Below, one piece after another: positions 15,906 through 23,803 of a DNA stretch of 23,844 nucleotides. Position 1 is the first letter of the stretch, and each line of letters begins with the position of its first letter. The notes beneath the pieces were generated by a model, which saw only the letters and a list, made by a program, of their open reading frames with translations, ran no database searches and was not told where the DNA came from. This stretch comes from Clostridiales bacterium UBA1770 (GTDB lineage Bacteria > Bacillota > Clostridia > Oscillospirales > CAG-272). A program made the position numbers and the translations under genes. The stretch is from the NCBI GenBank assembly GCA_002315325.1, contig DCGU01000019.1, positions 4,121 to 27,964 of the forward strand, written 5' to 3'.

Positions 15906-17018
15906 TTAATGAATGATAACGCGCTCGGTTTCCTTGTCAAAGAAGTGCATACGGGCAACTTCAAAGGCAACCTTAATGGTTTCACCGGCACGAGAGGTGG
16001 AGTGGTTGGAAACACGTGCAGTCAGGTTGGTTTCACCGACCTTCATGTACAGGTAGATTTCAGCACCCATCAACTCGGTAACTTCAACCTTAACGTCGAA
16101 TGCGCTGTCAGCATACTGAGCAACGGCGGCGGGAGAGTCAAAGATACACTCGGGACGCAAACCGGCAATCACTTCCTTGCCCATATAGGCCTGCAGTTCG
16201 GGCGCATTTGCCTTTTCGGCGGGCAGTTTCACGGATACACCGTCAAACTTGAAGTAAACTTCATTTTCCTTCTTCTCGAGAACACCGTTGATGAAGTTCA
16301 TCTGAGGTGTGCCGATAAAGCCGGCAACGAATACGTTGCAAGGCAGATCGTACAGATTCTGGGGCGTATCAACCTGCTGAATGAAACCGTCTTTCATAAC
16401 GACGATACGGGTTGCCATGGTCATAGCCTCGACCTGGTCATGGGTTACGTATACAAACGTCGTCTGAACACGATCATGCAGCTTGGTCAGCTCGGTACGT
16501 GTGCTGGCGCGCAGCTTTGCGTCCAAGTTGGACAACGGCTCGTCGAGCAGGAATACGTCGGGGTTACGTACGATAGCACGGCCCAATGCAACACGCTGCT
16601 TCTGACCACCGGACATAGCCTTCGGCTTTCTGTCCAACAGGTGGTAGATACCCAAGCTCTTAGCTGCCTCTTCAACGCGGCGCTTAATTTCTTCCTTCGG
16701 TGTCTTGCTCAGCTTCAGACCGAATGCCATGTTTTCAAACACGGTCATATGAGGATACAAAGCGTAGTTCTGGAACACCATCGCGATTTTTCTATCCTTA
16801 GGAGCAACGTCGTTAACCAGACGGTCACCGATGAACAACTCACCTTCGGAAATCTCTTCCAAACCGGCAATCATACGAAGCGTCGTGGATTTACCGCAAC
16901 CGGAAGGACCGACCAGGACCAGGAATTCCTTGTCCTTGATTTCAAGGTTAAAATCAGATACGGCCGTTACGCCGCCGGGATATTTTTTGTAGATATGACG
17001 AAGAGAAAGGCTTGCCAT
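15906..17018 (-). CDS. msmK: MsmK/UgpC-type carbohydrate ABC transporter ATPase
   Basis: This cytoplasmic ATPase powers sugar import by binding-protein-dependent CUT1 transporters. The 370-residue product has Walker A GPSGCGKST (37-45), the Q-loop Q83 in VFQNYALYPH, the signature MSGGQKQR (135-142), Walker B VFLLDEP (155-161) and the switch H193 in VTHDQVEA. A C-terminal MalK/TOBE-type regulatory domain runs from about 235 to 365, including GLRPECIF and VTELMGAEIYLY. AGGAGG lies about 8 nt before the ATG. No permease or binding-protein gene is nearby, and it has its own terminator. In Bacillota such stand-alone MsmK proteins serve several transporters encoded elsewhere, and I infer the same here. 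The symbol reflects the family; the sugars are unknown. Confidence 0.92.
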   Translation of the reverse strand: MASLSLRHIYKKYPGGVTAVSDFNLEIKDKEFLVLVGPSGCGKSTTLRMIAGLEEISEGELFIGDRLVNDVAPKDRKIAMVFQNYALYPHMTVFENMAFGLKLSKTPKEEIKRRVEEAAKSLGIYHLLDRKPKAMSGGQKQRVALGRAIVRNPDVFLLDEPLSNLDAKLRASTRTELTKLHDRVQTTFVYVTHDQVEAMTMATRIVVMKDGFIQQVDTPQNLYDLPCNVFVAGFIGTPQMNFINGVLEKKENEVYFKFDGVSVKLPAEKANAPELQAYMGKEVIAGLRPECIFDSPAAVAQYADSAFDVKVEVTELMGAEIYLYMKVGETNLTARVSNHSTSRAGETIKVAFEVARMHFFDKETERVIIH

Positions 17019-17050
17019 ATAACGTCCTCCTAAATAAAATCAATGCCGTT

Positions 17051-17068
17051 TGGGCATACTACTGCCCA
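17051..17068 (-). promoter_or_regulatory. Hairpin/operator-like repeat in the msmK leader
   Basis: TGGGCA (17051-17056) and TGCCCA (17063-17068) form a 6-bp stem around TACTAC. It sits between the -10 box and the ribosome binding site, where a repressor or an RNA stem could act. Confidence 0.4.
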
Positions 17069-17083
17069 TACTTTAACACGAAT

Positions 17084-17092
17084 ATTTTACCA
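17084..17092 (-). promoter_or_regulatory. Extended -10 promoter of the msmK-like gene
   Basis: On the minus strand TGGTAAAAT is an extended -10 box, about 65 bp before the ATG. The -35 position (TTTCTT at 17-bp spacing) is poor, so the promoter may need an activator. Sequence evidence only. Confidence 0.5.
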
Positions 17093-17144
17093 AATTCTAC
17101 TTCAAAAAGAAATACGCATTTCATCCAAAAATGCCTTGCAGAAA

Positions 17145-17161
17145 TTGTGCAACATGCACAA
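17145..17161. repeat. Perfect 7-bp inverted repeat upstream of msmK
   Basis: TTGTGCA-ACA-TGCACAA lies 53 bp upstream of the -10 box of the msmK-like gene. It is perfect in both arms. No long U run follows, so a regulator site is more likely than a terminator of tex. Confidence 0.5.
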
Positions 17162-17197
17162 AACCGTTGACTTTCCGATTGGCTGGTGCCAAAACAA

Positions 17198-17214
17198 TGT
17201 AAATTAAATTTACA
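17198..17214. repeat. Perfect 17-bp AT-rich palindrome just after tex
   Basis: TGTAAATTAAATTTACA is a perfect palindrome around a central A, two bases past the tex stop codon. As RNA it forms an AT-only-rich stem followed by TTGTTTT, a weak terminator at best. As DNA it looks like a dimeric regulator site. Together with the repeat at 17145 it is the only notable content of the 198-bp tex-msmK gap besides the promoter and leader hairpin. Confidence 0.5.
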
Positions 17215-17216
17215 AA

Positions 17217-19385
17217 TTATTGTTTTTCGTCAGGCAGCATCTTCATAGAGAGTGCAATTCTCTTCTTGGGCACGTCGACGGACAATACACGCACACGCAC
17301 AATATCGCCGACGGAAACCACGTCGGACGGATGTTTGATGAACTTATCCGACAGTTGAGAAATATGAACCAAACCGTCCTGATGCACACCGATATCGACA
17401 AATGCGCCGAAATCAATCACGTTCCGCACGGTACCGGTCAAAATCATATCCGGTTTCAAATCTTCCATACCCATAATATCGTCGCGCAAAATGGGCTGCG
17501 GGAAGGAATCACGGATATCGCGGCCGGGCTTTTCCAATTCACGAATGATGTCTTCCAGGGTGGGAACACCGACGTTCAAATCGGCTGCCAGCTTTTCAAG
17601 ACCGTATTTACGGACCTCGGCGGAAAGTCCGGACAGATGACCCGTTCTGACGTCATCCTCGGTAAAGCCGAATTTATCGAGCAATGCGCGGGCAATCGCA
17701 TAGGATTCCGGATGCACGCCGGTATTATCCAGGATTTCCTTGGCACCGGGCACACGAAGGAAGCCGGCACACTGTTCATATGCCTTGGCGCCGAGCTTCG
17801 GCACCTTCAAAATCTGTGCACGGGAGGTGAACTCACCGTTTTCTTCACGATATTTAACGATGTTTTTGGCAATGGATGCATTCACACCGGAAATATAGGA
17901 CAGGAGCGAATGGGAGGCCGTATTGAGGTCAACGCCGACGGCGTTTACGCAGTCCTCAACGACACCGGTCAGCGCCGTATCCAAACGTGCCTGCTTCATA
18001 TCGTGCTGATACTGCCCTACACCGATGGCCTTGGGGTCAATCTTTACCAATTCTGCCAAGGGATCCTGCAGGCGGCGTGCGATGGAAACGGCACTGCGCT
18101 GCATAACGTCAAATTCCGGGAATTCGGCTGCTGCCAGCTCGGAAGCGGAGTAAACCGACGCACCGGCTTCACTGACCATAATATATTTACAGGTGCTGTT
18201 CATTTCGTGCAAAAGGCCTGCCACAAAAATTTCACTTTCCTTGGAAGCGGTACCGTTACCGATGGCAATCACGTCCACGTTGTGCGCGGTAATCAACCGA
18301 CGCATCACCTGTTTGGACTTTTCGGTTTGCTCCTGCGGTTTGTGCGGGAAAATTACGCCCGTGTCCACAACCTTACCGGTCTTATCCACGACGGCCAACT
18401 TACAACCATGACCGTACCCGGGGTCAAAACCGAGTACCGTCTTGCCCTTAATCGGCGATACCATCAGCAGGTGCGAAAGGTTATCGGCAAACAACTTGAT
18501 GGCGCCTTCACCGGCATTATCGGTCATATCACTGCGGATTTCACGTTCAATAGACGGTGCAATTAAGCGGTCATAGCCGTCGATTACGGCGGCCTCAACG
18601 TAACTGTTTGCCGGGCTGTTGGGTTGCGTTACCGTAAAGTGGAAAAGGTAATTCAACGGAATATCGCGTGATATTTCGATGGAAACCTTCAAAAAATCTT
18701 CTTTTTCACCGCGATTGATGGCCAGCACTCTGTGCGGCAGCACCTTCACCAGCGCTTCATCATATTCGTAATATTGGGCGTATACGGAATCCTCTTCCTT
18801 CGTCTTCCGCACAGACAACGTGCCGTGTTCAAACGTCAGGGCACGCAGCTTCTTACGGAACTCGGCATTATCGGAAACCGACTCGGCAATGATATCGCAG
18901 GCACCCTGCAGCGCTTCCTCTGCGCTTGCCACGCCTTTTTCTTCATTGATATACGTTGCGGCCTGTGTCGCCAAATCCGGCTCGTAGGACAGTTCCTGGG
19001 CCATGAGCAGTTGTGCCAGCGGCTCCAATCCCTTTTCCTTGGCCACTGACGCGCGCGTTTTGCGGTGCGGGCGATAGGGACGGTAGATATCGTCAATTTC
19101 GGTAACGGTCTTCGCCTTATCAATGGCGGCAATCAATTCCTCGGTCAACTGTCCCTGCGCATCGATCAGATTCTTCACCTCTTCACGGCGCTTCTCCAAA
19201 TTGCGCAACTGATTCAAACGGTCATCCAAGGTACGCAGGACGGTATCGTCCAGGCTGCCGGTTACCTCTTTACGGTAACGGGCAATGAAAGGAATGGTGT
19301 TTCCTTCGTCAATCAGGGCGACAGTCTTTTCAACTTGGTCCACCGCGAGTTTCAGTTCGTTTGCCAACGTTTCAATAATATTCAT
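17217..19385 (-). CDS. tex: Tex family RNA-binding transcription accessory protein
   Basis: The 722-residue Tex (YhgF-type) protein has the usual length. The helical N-terminal domain carries the family signature DEGNTIPFIARYRKEVTGSLD (about residues 27-47). A YqgF-like RNase H-fold domain runs at about 325-455 (VLGFDPGYGHGCKLAVVD), and helix-hairpin-helix repeats at about 485-560 (DLNTASHSLLSYISGV). The C-terminal S1 RNA-binding domain runs at about 645-717 (GTVRNVIDFGAFVDIGVHQD). Tex binds nucleic acid and affects transcription and RNA turnover; its exact role varies. AAAGGAG lies about 11 nt before the ATG. It follows the pseudouridine synthase gene by 33 nt without a visible terminator or promoter, so the two are probably cotranscribed. 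Confidence 0.97.
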   Translation of the reverse strand: MNIIETLANELKLAVDQVEKTVALIDEGNTIPFIARYRKEVTGSLDDTVLRTLDDRLNQLRNLEKRREEVKNLIDAQGQLTEELIAAIDKAKTVTEIDDIYRPYRPHRKTRASVAKEKGLEPLAQLLMAQELSYEPDLATQAATYINEEKGVASAEEALQGACDIIAESVSDNAEFRKKLRALTFEHGTLSVRKTKEEDSVYAQYYEYDEALVKVLPHRVLAINRGEKEDFLKVSIEISRDIPLNYLFHFTVTQPNSPANSYVEAAVIDGYDRLIAPSIEREIRSDMTDNAGEGAIKLFADNLSHLLMVSPIKGKTVLGFDPGYGHGCKLAVVDKTGKVVDTGVIFPHKPQEQTEKSKQVMRRLITAHNVDVIAIGNGTASKESEIFVAGLLHEMNSTCKYIMVSEAGASVYSASELAAAEFPEFDVMQRSAVSIARRLQDPLAELVKIDPKAIGVGQYQHDMKQARLDTALTGVVEDCVNAVGVDLNTASHSLLSYISGVNASIAKNIVKYREENGEFTSRAQILKVPKLGAKAYEQCAGFLRVPGAKEILDNTGVHPESYAIARALLDKFGFTEDDVRTGHLSGLSAEVRKYGLEKLAADLNVGVPTLEDIIRELEKPGRDIRDSFPQPILRDDIMGMEDLKPDMILTGTVRNVIDFGAFVDIGVHQDGLVHISQLSDKFIKHPSDVVSVGDIVRVRVLSVDVPKKRIALSMKMLPDEKQ

Positions 19386-19418
19386 GGGGATAGGGACTCC
19401 TTTATCTACTATTTTTTC

Positions 19419-20132
19419 TTACGTTTTATGGGATACGGCCGCACGCAATGCGGCCATCTCGTCCGCCGTTAATTCGCGAAACGCCCCCTGTTCCAAGTCG
19501 GGCGGCAATACAATCGGCCCGAATGAAACGCGCTGCAGCGAGCGAATTTGATTGTGACGGGCTTCCATCAGCAGCTTGATTTCGTGATACTTCCCTTCGG
19601 TCAGCCAAATAGCGCCGCTCGTTTCGTCAAACCGCTCCATACGGCAGGGTGCCGTGACGTATCCGCCGATATCCAGCCCGGCCTCGATGGCCGAGGCGTC
19701 CTCGTCACTGTACGGGAACTTCACGGTGAACAAATACTTTTTTTCAACGTGATTTTTGGGGGCCAGCAGCTGATGCGCCAATTGACCGTCATTGGTCAAC
19801 AAAACCAAACCGGTTGTGTTTTTATCCAACCGTCCGCACGGGAAAAGGCCGATGCGGCGCAGCTCGGGCGGCAGCAAATCCAAAACCGTCGGATCTTTTC
19901 CGTCTTCCGTTGCACTGACAACCCCCTGCGGTTTATGCAGCATCCAAAAGCAGTTGCGGCGGTCTTTGACGGGGACACCGTTATACGTCACCATATCGCG
20001 TTCGGGAACAATATCACACGACGCGGAACGCACAGGCAGTCCGTTGACAAGCAGCGCACCGGTGCGGACTGCACGGGCGGCCTCCGTGCGGGAACAAACG
20101 CCGCACTCACTGATATATTTATCCAAACGCAC
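19419..20132 (-). CDS. RsuA-family 16S rRNA pseudouridine synthase
   Basis: The 237-residue product isomerises a uridine in rRNA; in the RsuA family this is U516 of 16S rRNA. It has an N-terminal S4 RNA-binding domain (about 1-60, MRLDKYISECGVCSRTEAAR) and the catalytic motif GRLDKNTTGL with D103. KYLFTVKF and EGKYHEIKLLMEARH follow, then IRSLQRVSFGPI. I chose the GTG at 20132 as start because GGGAG lies 9 nt upstream and the family begins MRLDKY. The GTG at 20141 overlaps that Shine-Dalgarno. The length and motifs fit RsuA slightly better than RluB, which is usually longer. It heads the operon with tex from its own extended -10 promoter. Confidence 0.93.
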   Translation of the reverse strand: MRLDKYISECGVCSRTEAARAVRTGALLVNGLPVRSASCDIVPERDMVTYNGVPVKDRRNCFWMLHKPQGVVSATEDGKDPTVLDLLPPELRRIGLFPCGRLDKNTTGLVLLTNDGQLAHQLLAPKNHVEKKYLFTVKFPYSDEDASAIEAGLDIGGYVTAPCRMERFDETSGAIWLTEGKYHEIKLLMEARHNQIRSLQRVSFGPIVLPPDLEQGAFRELTADEMAALRAAVSHKT

Positions 20133-20158
20133 GACGATCACTCCCTTTCAACTCACTT

Positions 20159-20187
20159 ATTTTACCACTTTCGACTGCGTTTGTAAA
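20159..20187 (-). promoter_or_regulatory. Promoter of the pseudouridine synthase-tex operon
   Basis: On the minus strand TTTACA (20182-20187), a 17-bp spacer and TAAAAT (20159-20164) with a TGG extension lie about 27 bp before the GTG start. Confidence 0.75.
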
Positions 20188-20195
20188 CATTACTC

Positions 20196-20224
20196 TTGAA
20201 AAGGACGAGCATATCTTATATAAT
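20196..20224 (+). promoter_or_regulatory. Promoter of the glycosidase operon
   Basis: TTGAAA (20196-20201), a 17-bp spacer and a perfect TATAAT (20219-20224) lie 108 bp before the GH127 gene. The -35 box is only 8 bp from that of the divergent promoter. Confidence 0.8.
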
Positions 20225-20238
20225 GAAGACATACGCGC

Positions 20239-20260
20239 ACCGGCCACCATCGACCGGCCA
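20239..20260 (+). repeat. Tandem ACCGGCCA repeat in the glycosidase leader
   Basis: ACCGGCCA occurs at 20239-20246 and 20253-20260, 14 bases apart, about 8-30 nt after the expected transcription start. It may be a regulator site or part of an RNA fold. The rest of the roughly 100-nt leader, up to the GGGGG ribosome binding site, shows nothing I recognise. Confidence 0.4.
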
Positions 20261-20332
20261 TCAACGTAAATCGTTTTCGGGTCCACACTGTCACCGAGAC
20301 CGACGCGTTTTTACGAAATAATAGGGGGCATA

Positions 20333-22156
20333 ATGAAACAATATCAATATTTTTCTGCATACCGTACGCGTGAAAAAACGGATAAAATGGCAGCCCTGCC
20401 GATGGGTTCCGTTCACGGGAGGGGCTACCTGCATCAAATGGCAGTATATCCCATTCGGGCACAGCTTTTGGACAACCCGATGTGGATGCATTTTATTGAA
20501 CCCTACGTCAGCCATCCCGATTCTGCCGATAAAGGTTGGCGCGGTGAATATTGGGGTAAAATGATGCGCGGCGGCGTCATGACGTATCAGGTCACCGAGG
20601 ACGAAACGCTGTTTTCCACCTTAACGGACGCCGTTAAAAGCCTGTTGGCCGTTCAGGGGACGGACGGACGCTTCAGTACGTATGAAGCAGGTCGCGACCT
20701 GACAGGTTGGGACTTATGGAGCCGTAAATACGTCATGCTGGGCATGCTGTTCTACCTGCAGATATGCCGGGATGAAACCCTGGCAGACAAAATTCGCGAT
20801 GCCGTATGCCGCCATGCCGACGTCATCATCCGCACCGTCGGTCCTGCAGATGAAGGCAAAACCGAAATCAACAAGGCAACCTGCCATTGGAACGGGTTAA
20901 ATTCCTCCTCCATTTTGGAACCGTTTATGTTACTGTATAACCTGACCGGCTTCCAAAGATATTTGGATTTTGCCGAATATATCGTCAATCGCGGGTTTAC
21001 CGACGGCGAGGACTTAATTGCGCTTGCCTACGAGGGGAAACTCTATCCCTATCAATACGCCGTGACCAAAGCGTACGAAATGATGTCCTGCTTTGAGGGA
21101 CTGTTGGAATATGCACGTACGACGGGTGACAACAAAGCCTTTACTGCCGTACGCAACTTCGCCCGTTTGGTACGGGAAAGCGACGTCACGATTATCGGCT
21201 GCTGCGGATGTACCCACGAACTGTTCGACCACAGCCGCGTCCGTCAGGCAACGTATTATGAGGGCATTATGCAGGAAACCTGTGTCACCGTCACGTGGAT
21301 GAAGCTGTGCATGCAGATGCTGTGTTTGGATGGTGACGCCGCCTGGGCAGACTGTATGGAAATTTCCGCCTACAACGCCATGGCAGCTGCTCTCAACTCG
21401 GATAACGTCACAGGATTGCCCTTCGACAGTTATCAGCCGTTGCTTGTCGGTGCAAGAGGCCGCGTCACCGGCGGCCGCATGATCTTTGCAGACGGCACGT
21501 ATTACGGTTGCTGCGCCGCCATCGCGTCTGCCGGCACTGCGCTTGCCGAACAATTCTCCGTGATGCAGACGGAAGACGCCGTTGTATTGCAAACCTATCA
21601 GCCCTGTTCTGTCAAGGCGCAAATTGCCGGCAGAAACGTTGCCCTTTCCTGCGTTACCGCCTATCCCGCCGACGGCACCGTTGCCGTCACGGTTGAAGAA
21701 GACGGCGGCACCGCCCTGCCCCTGTGGCTTCGTCTGCCGTCCTTCTGCCACCGCTATACGCTCTTCATCGGCGGAAACGCTGCTGATATTCAGCCGGACA
21801 ACGGCTATTTGAAGTTGACGCTTCATAAAGGCGACACGGTTGCTTTGTGCATGGAAATGCCGATTGCCGTGCACAAAGCCGAGGTCAATCCGGACGATCC
21901 TGCTGCAGAGCGGCACGTTGCCTTTATGCGCGGACCTTTGGTTCTGGCGCGCGATGCCCGTATCAGTACGGACGTCGGGACGCCGATATCCTATGCCGGC
22001 ACAGCGGATGCAGCCCCCGCTGTTGTGCCGTTCCCCTGCCAATGGGCCGGGAAAATCATCTGCGGCAAATCCAAATTGACGATGACTGATTTTGCTTCTG
22101 CCGGAAAAACGTGGAATGATACCTCGTTGACTGAGGTATGGATGCCGTTAAAATAA
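20333..22156 (+). CDS. GH127-type beta-L-arabinofuranosidase (DUF1680 family)
   Basis: The 607-residue product resembles the GH127 / DUF1680 family: an alpha/alpha-barrel (about 1-420) and C-terminal beta domains. The family uses an unusual cysteine nucleophile held by zinc. The ligand pattern is visible: E315 and C317 in MQETCVTV, and C393-C394 in TYYGCCAA. The spacing closely matches E338, C340, C417 and C418 of Bifidobacterium HypBA1. An acid/base glutamate may be E296 in THELF, which is less certain. VAFMRGPLVLA near residue 525 is a typical family segment. No signal peptide is seen, so it should act in the cytoplasm on imported arabinosides. Related GH146 or other DUF1680 enzymes have different specificities, so the substrate is inferred. 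AGGGGG lies 5-6 nt before the ATG. Confidence 0.87.
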   Translation: MKQYQYFSAYRTREKTDKMAALPMGSVHGRGYLHQMAVYPIRAQLLDNPMWMHFIEPYVSHPDSADKGWRGEYWGKMMRGGVMTYQVTEDETLFSTLTDAVKSLLAVQGTDGRFSTYEAGRDLTGWDLWSRKYVMLGMLFYLQICRDETLADKIRDAVCRHADVIIRTVGPADEGKTEINKATCHWNGLNSSSILEPFMLLYNLTGFQRYLDFAEYIVNRGFTDGEDLIALAYEGKLYPYQYAVTKAYEMMSCFEGLLEYARTTGDNKAFTAVRNFARLVRESDVTIIGCCGCTHELFDHSRVRQATYYEGIMQETCVTVTWMKLCMQMLCLDGDAAWADCMEISAYNAMAAALNSDNVTGLPFDSYQPLLVGARGRVTGGRMIFADGTYYGCCAAIASAGTALAEQFSVMQTEDAVVLQTYQPCSVKAQIAGRNVALSCVTAYPADGTVAVTVEEDGGTALPLWLRLPSFCHRYTLFIGGNAADIQPDNGYLKLTLHKGDTVALCMEMPIAVHKAEVNPDDPAAERHVAFMRGPLVLARDARISTDVGTPISYAGTADAAPAVVPFPCQWAGKIICGKSKLTMTDFASAGKTWNDTSLTEVWMPLK

Positions 22157-22211
22157 TCGTCTTTTTCGTCATTGAAATTCATCGATTATCATAAAAAGTG
22201 AGGATATCACC

Positions 22212-23735
22212 ATGGACAATCATTCTTTTTTCAAAAACGTGATTATGCTGGACCGCGACGAGGACTGGATGTTTATCATCAATCCGTCCTCCAAGGAAGC
22301 TGCCGTTAAATCCTGCGAAGATTTCTTCGGTGCATGGGGTAACGTGCCGGGCAGCCGCGTCACCGACGTTTGCTGCTGCTTTTACGGCAAGAACTGTATG
22401 TTCCCCACAGACGTCACCACTTGGGTAGGCAGTAAATTCCCGCTGAAAGTCGACCATGGCTACGAGGTGGATTATACCCGCATTTTCGGCCGTCTCAGTT
22501 TGGAAGGTATGTATCGCGCTTATCACGACTACGGTATCGATCCGCTGCAGATCTTCGTAGACACGCTCCGCAAGCAAGGCATACGCCCCTGGCTGACCAT
22601 GCGCATGAATGACGCGCACGATTTGTACAACGATGACGTCACGTTCTGTAAAGAAGAATTATTTTACCAAGAGCTGGCTGCAGGCCACATGATCGGCGAC
22701 AAATACGGCTATCACGGCCGCGAATATGATTTTGCCTATCCTGCCATCCGAAACATGCAGCTGGCGCTCATCAAAGAAGCCTTGGAACGGTATGACGTTG
22801 ACGGATTTGACATGGACTTTTTGCGGGAACCCTTCTGCTTTGACTATAAAAACAATCCCGACCGCCACCGCATTATGACGGAATATATCCGCAACGTGCG
22901 TGCCATCACAAACGAAATCGGCAAAAAGCGCGGCAAAGAAATCAAGGTGATGATCCGCCTGCCGCACACGCCCGCCGAATCCTATGCCTACGGGTTTGAC
23001 GTTGAAACAATCTGCCGTGAAAACTTGGTGGACGCTGTGGAACCGGACGCCAGATGGGAATGCGTCAACAGTTCCATCGACGTGGATTTGTGGCGCGCAT
23101 CCGTGGGCCCTGACGTTGCCATCGTGCCCGGTGTGGAAACGCTTTCTCTGCGCGGCAAAAACACAACGGAAGGCTCTGCCGAATACGGCCAAAACGTCTT
23201 TTCATTCTGCTCTGCGGAACAGGTTATCGCTTACGGTGCCGCCTGGATGGCTGAGGGCGCAGACGGTTTGTATCTGGCCAATATGAATTACCCGGGACTG
23301 TCACGCAATCCTAAACTGTGGACAACCGACCTGACGGCAATCAATGACCTGGAACGCCGTTTTATCGTAACCTTCCAGGATATCCCTTCCGGTTTGGTAC
23401 CGAACCCCTACCGTCCCCTGCCGATGATGGTAAACGGGAAGGCGGATTTGCCGCTGCGCATCGGCCCGGTTTCCCCCACGCAAAAGGCACTGCTGCGGAT
23501 AGACTTTGAGGGCGACACCGCACCGGAAATACTCGTAAACGGCATCTCTTTCGGGCAGGCGCAACCGGCAGATCCCGTCCGCAACGTCATGGAATCCAAC
23601 ACGGAAGATACCGTCTTGATGACGACACATGCCTCTCTTGCCTGCGACCTGACGGGGTTGGAAACAACCAACGACGTCACCGTCACCTTCAAGGGGAACG
23701 GCACCGTTCACTACGTTGAAATCAAAATCAATTAA
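22212..23735 (+). CDS. Putative TIM-barrel glycoside hydrolase of unassigned family
   Basis: The 507-residue product is not a family I recognise with confidence. Its N-terminal roughly 390 residues read like a (beta/alpha)8 hydrolase. RPWLTMRMNDAHD (about 127-139) has the strand-ending N/D/H set, DFAYPAIRNMQLALIKEAL is typical of a post-strand helix, and YDVDGFDMDFLRE has acidic D200, D202 and E206 at a strand end. KVMIRLPHTPAESYAYGFD and WMAEGADGLYLANM follow. The C-terminal part (about 410-507) is beta-rich, like an accessory domain. It recalls the GHL10-type 'glycosyl hydrolase-like' barrels. There is no signal peptide. GTGAGGAT lies about 7 nt before the ATG, 55 nt after the GH127 gene with no terminator between, so the two are probably cotranscribed and share a substrate. 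A Cys-Cys-Cys run occurs near residue 54. Confidence 0.75.
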   Translation: MDNHSFFKNVIMLDRDEDWMFIINPSSKEAAVKSCEDFFGAWGNVPGSRVTDVCCCFYGKNCMFPTDVTTWVGSKFPLKVDHGYEVDYTRIFGRLSLEGMYRAYHDYGIDPLQIFVDTLRKQGIRPWLTMRMNDAHDLYNDDVTFCKEELFYQELAAGHMIGDKYGYHGREYDFAYPAIRNMQLALIKEALERYDVDGFDMDFLREPFCFDYKNNPDRHRIMTEYIRNVRAITNEIGKKRGKEIKVMIRLPHTPAESYAYGFDVETICRENLVDAVEPDARWECVNSSIDVDLWRASVGPDVAIVPGVETLSLRGKNTTEGSAEYGQNVFSFCSAEQVIAYGAAWMAEGADGLYLANMNYPGLSRNPKLWTTDLTAINDLERRFIVTFQDIPSGLVPNPYRPLPMMVNGKADLPLRIGPVSPTQKALLRIDFEGDTAPEILVNGISFGQAQPADPVRNVMESNTEDTVLMTTHASLACDLTGLETTNDVTVTFKGNGTVHYVEIKIN

Positions 23736-23747
23736 ATATGCACATAC

Positions 23748-23789
23748 AAAAAAGACTTCACGACGTCAACGCGTCGTGAAGTCTTTTTT
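23748..23789. terminator. Strong bidirectional terminator after the glycosidase operon
   Basis: An 18-bp perfect stem, AAAAAAGACTTCACGACG (23748-23765) with its complement (23772-23789), encloses a 6-nt loop. T runs follow on both strands, so it can also end a converging gene from the right. Confidence 0.95.
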
Positions 23790-23803
23790 ATCATTGAAAA
23801 ATG

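Noticed and set aside
15891..17033. 380-codon plus-strand open frame opposite the msmK-like gene
   Set aside because: It is an antisense shadow of a protein with all ABC ATPase motifs. It has no recognisable domains and no ribosome binding site.
17220..18566. 448-codon plus-strand open frame opposite tex
   Set aside because: Antisense shadow. The minus-strand Tex domains are complete, while the plus-strand product is rich in His, Gly and Asn without domain features.
21014..22042. 342-codon minus-strand open frame opposite the GH127-like gene
   Set aside because: Shadow of a gene with a conserved catalytic pattern. No promoter or ribosome binding site was found.
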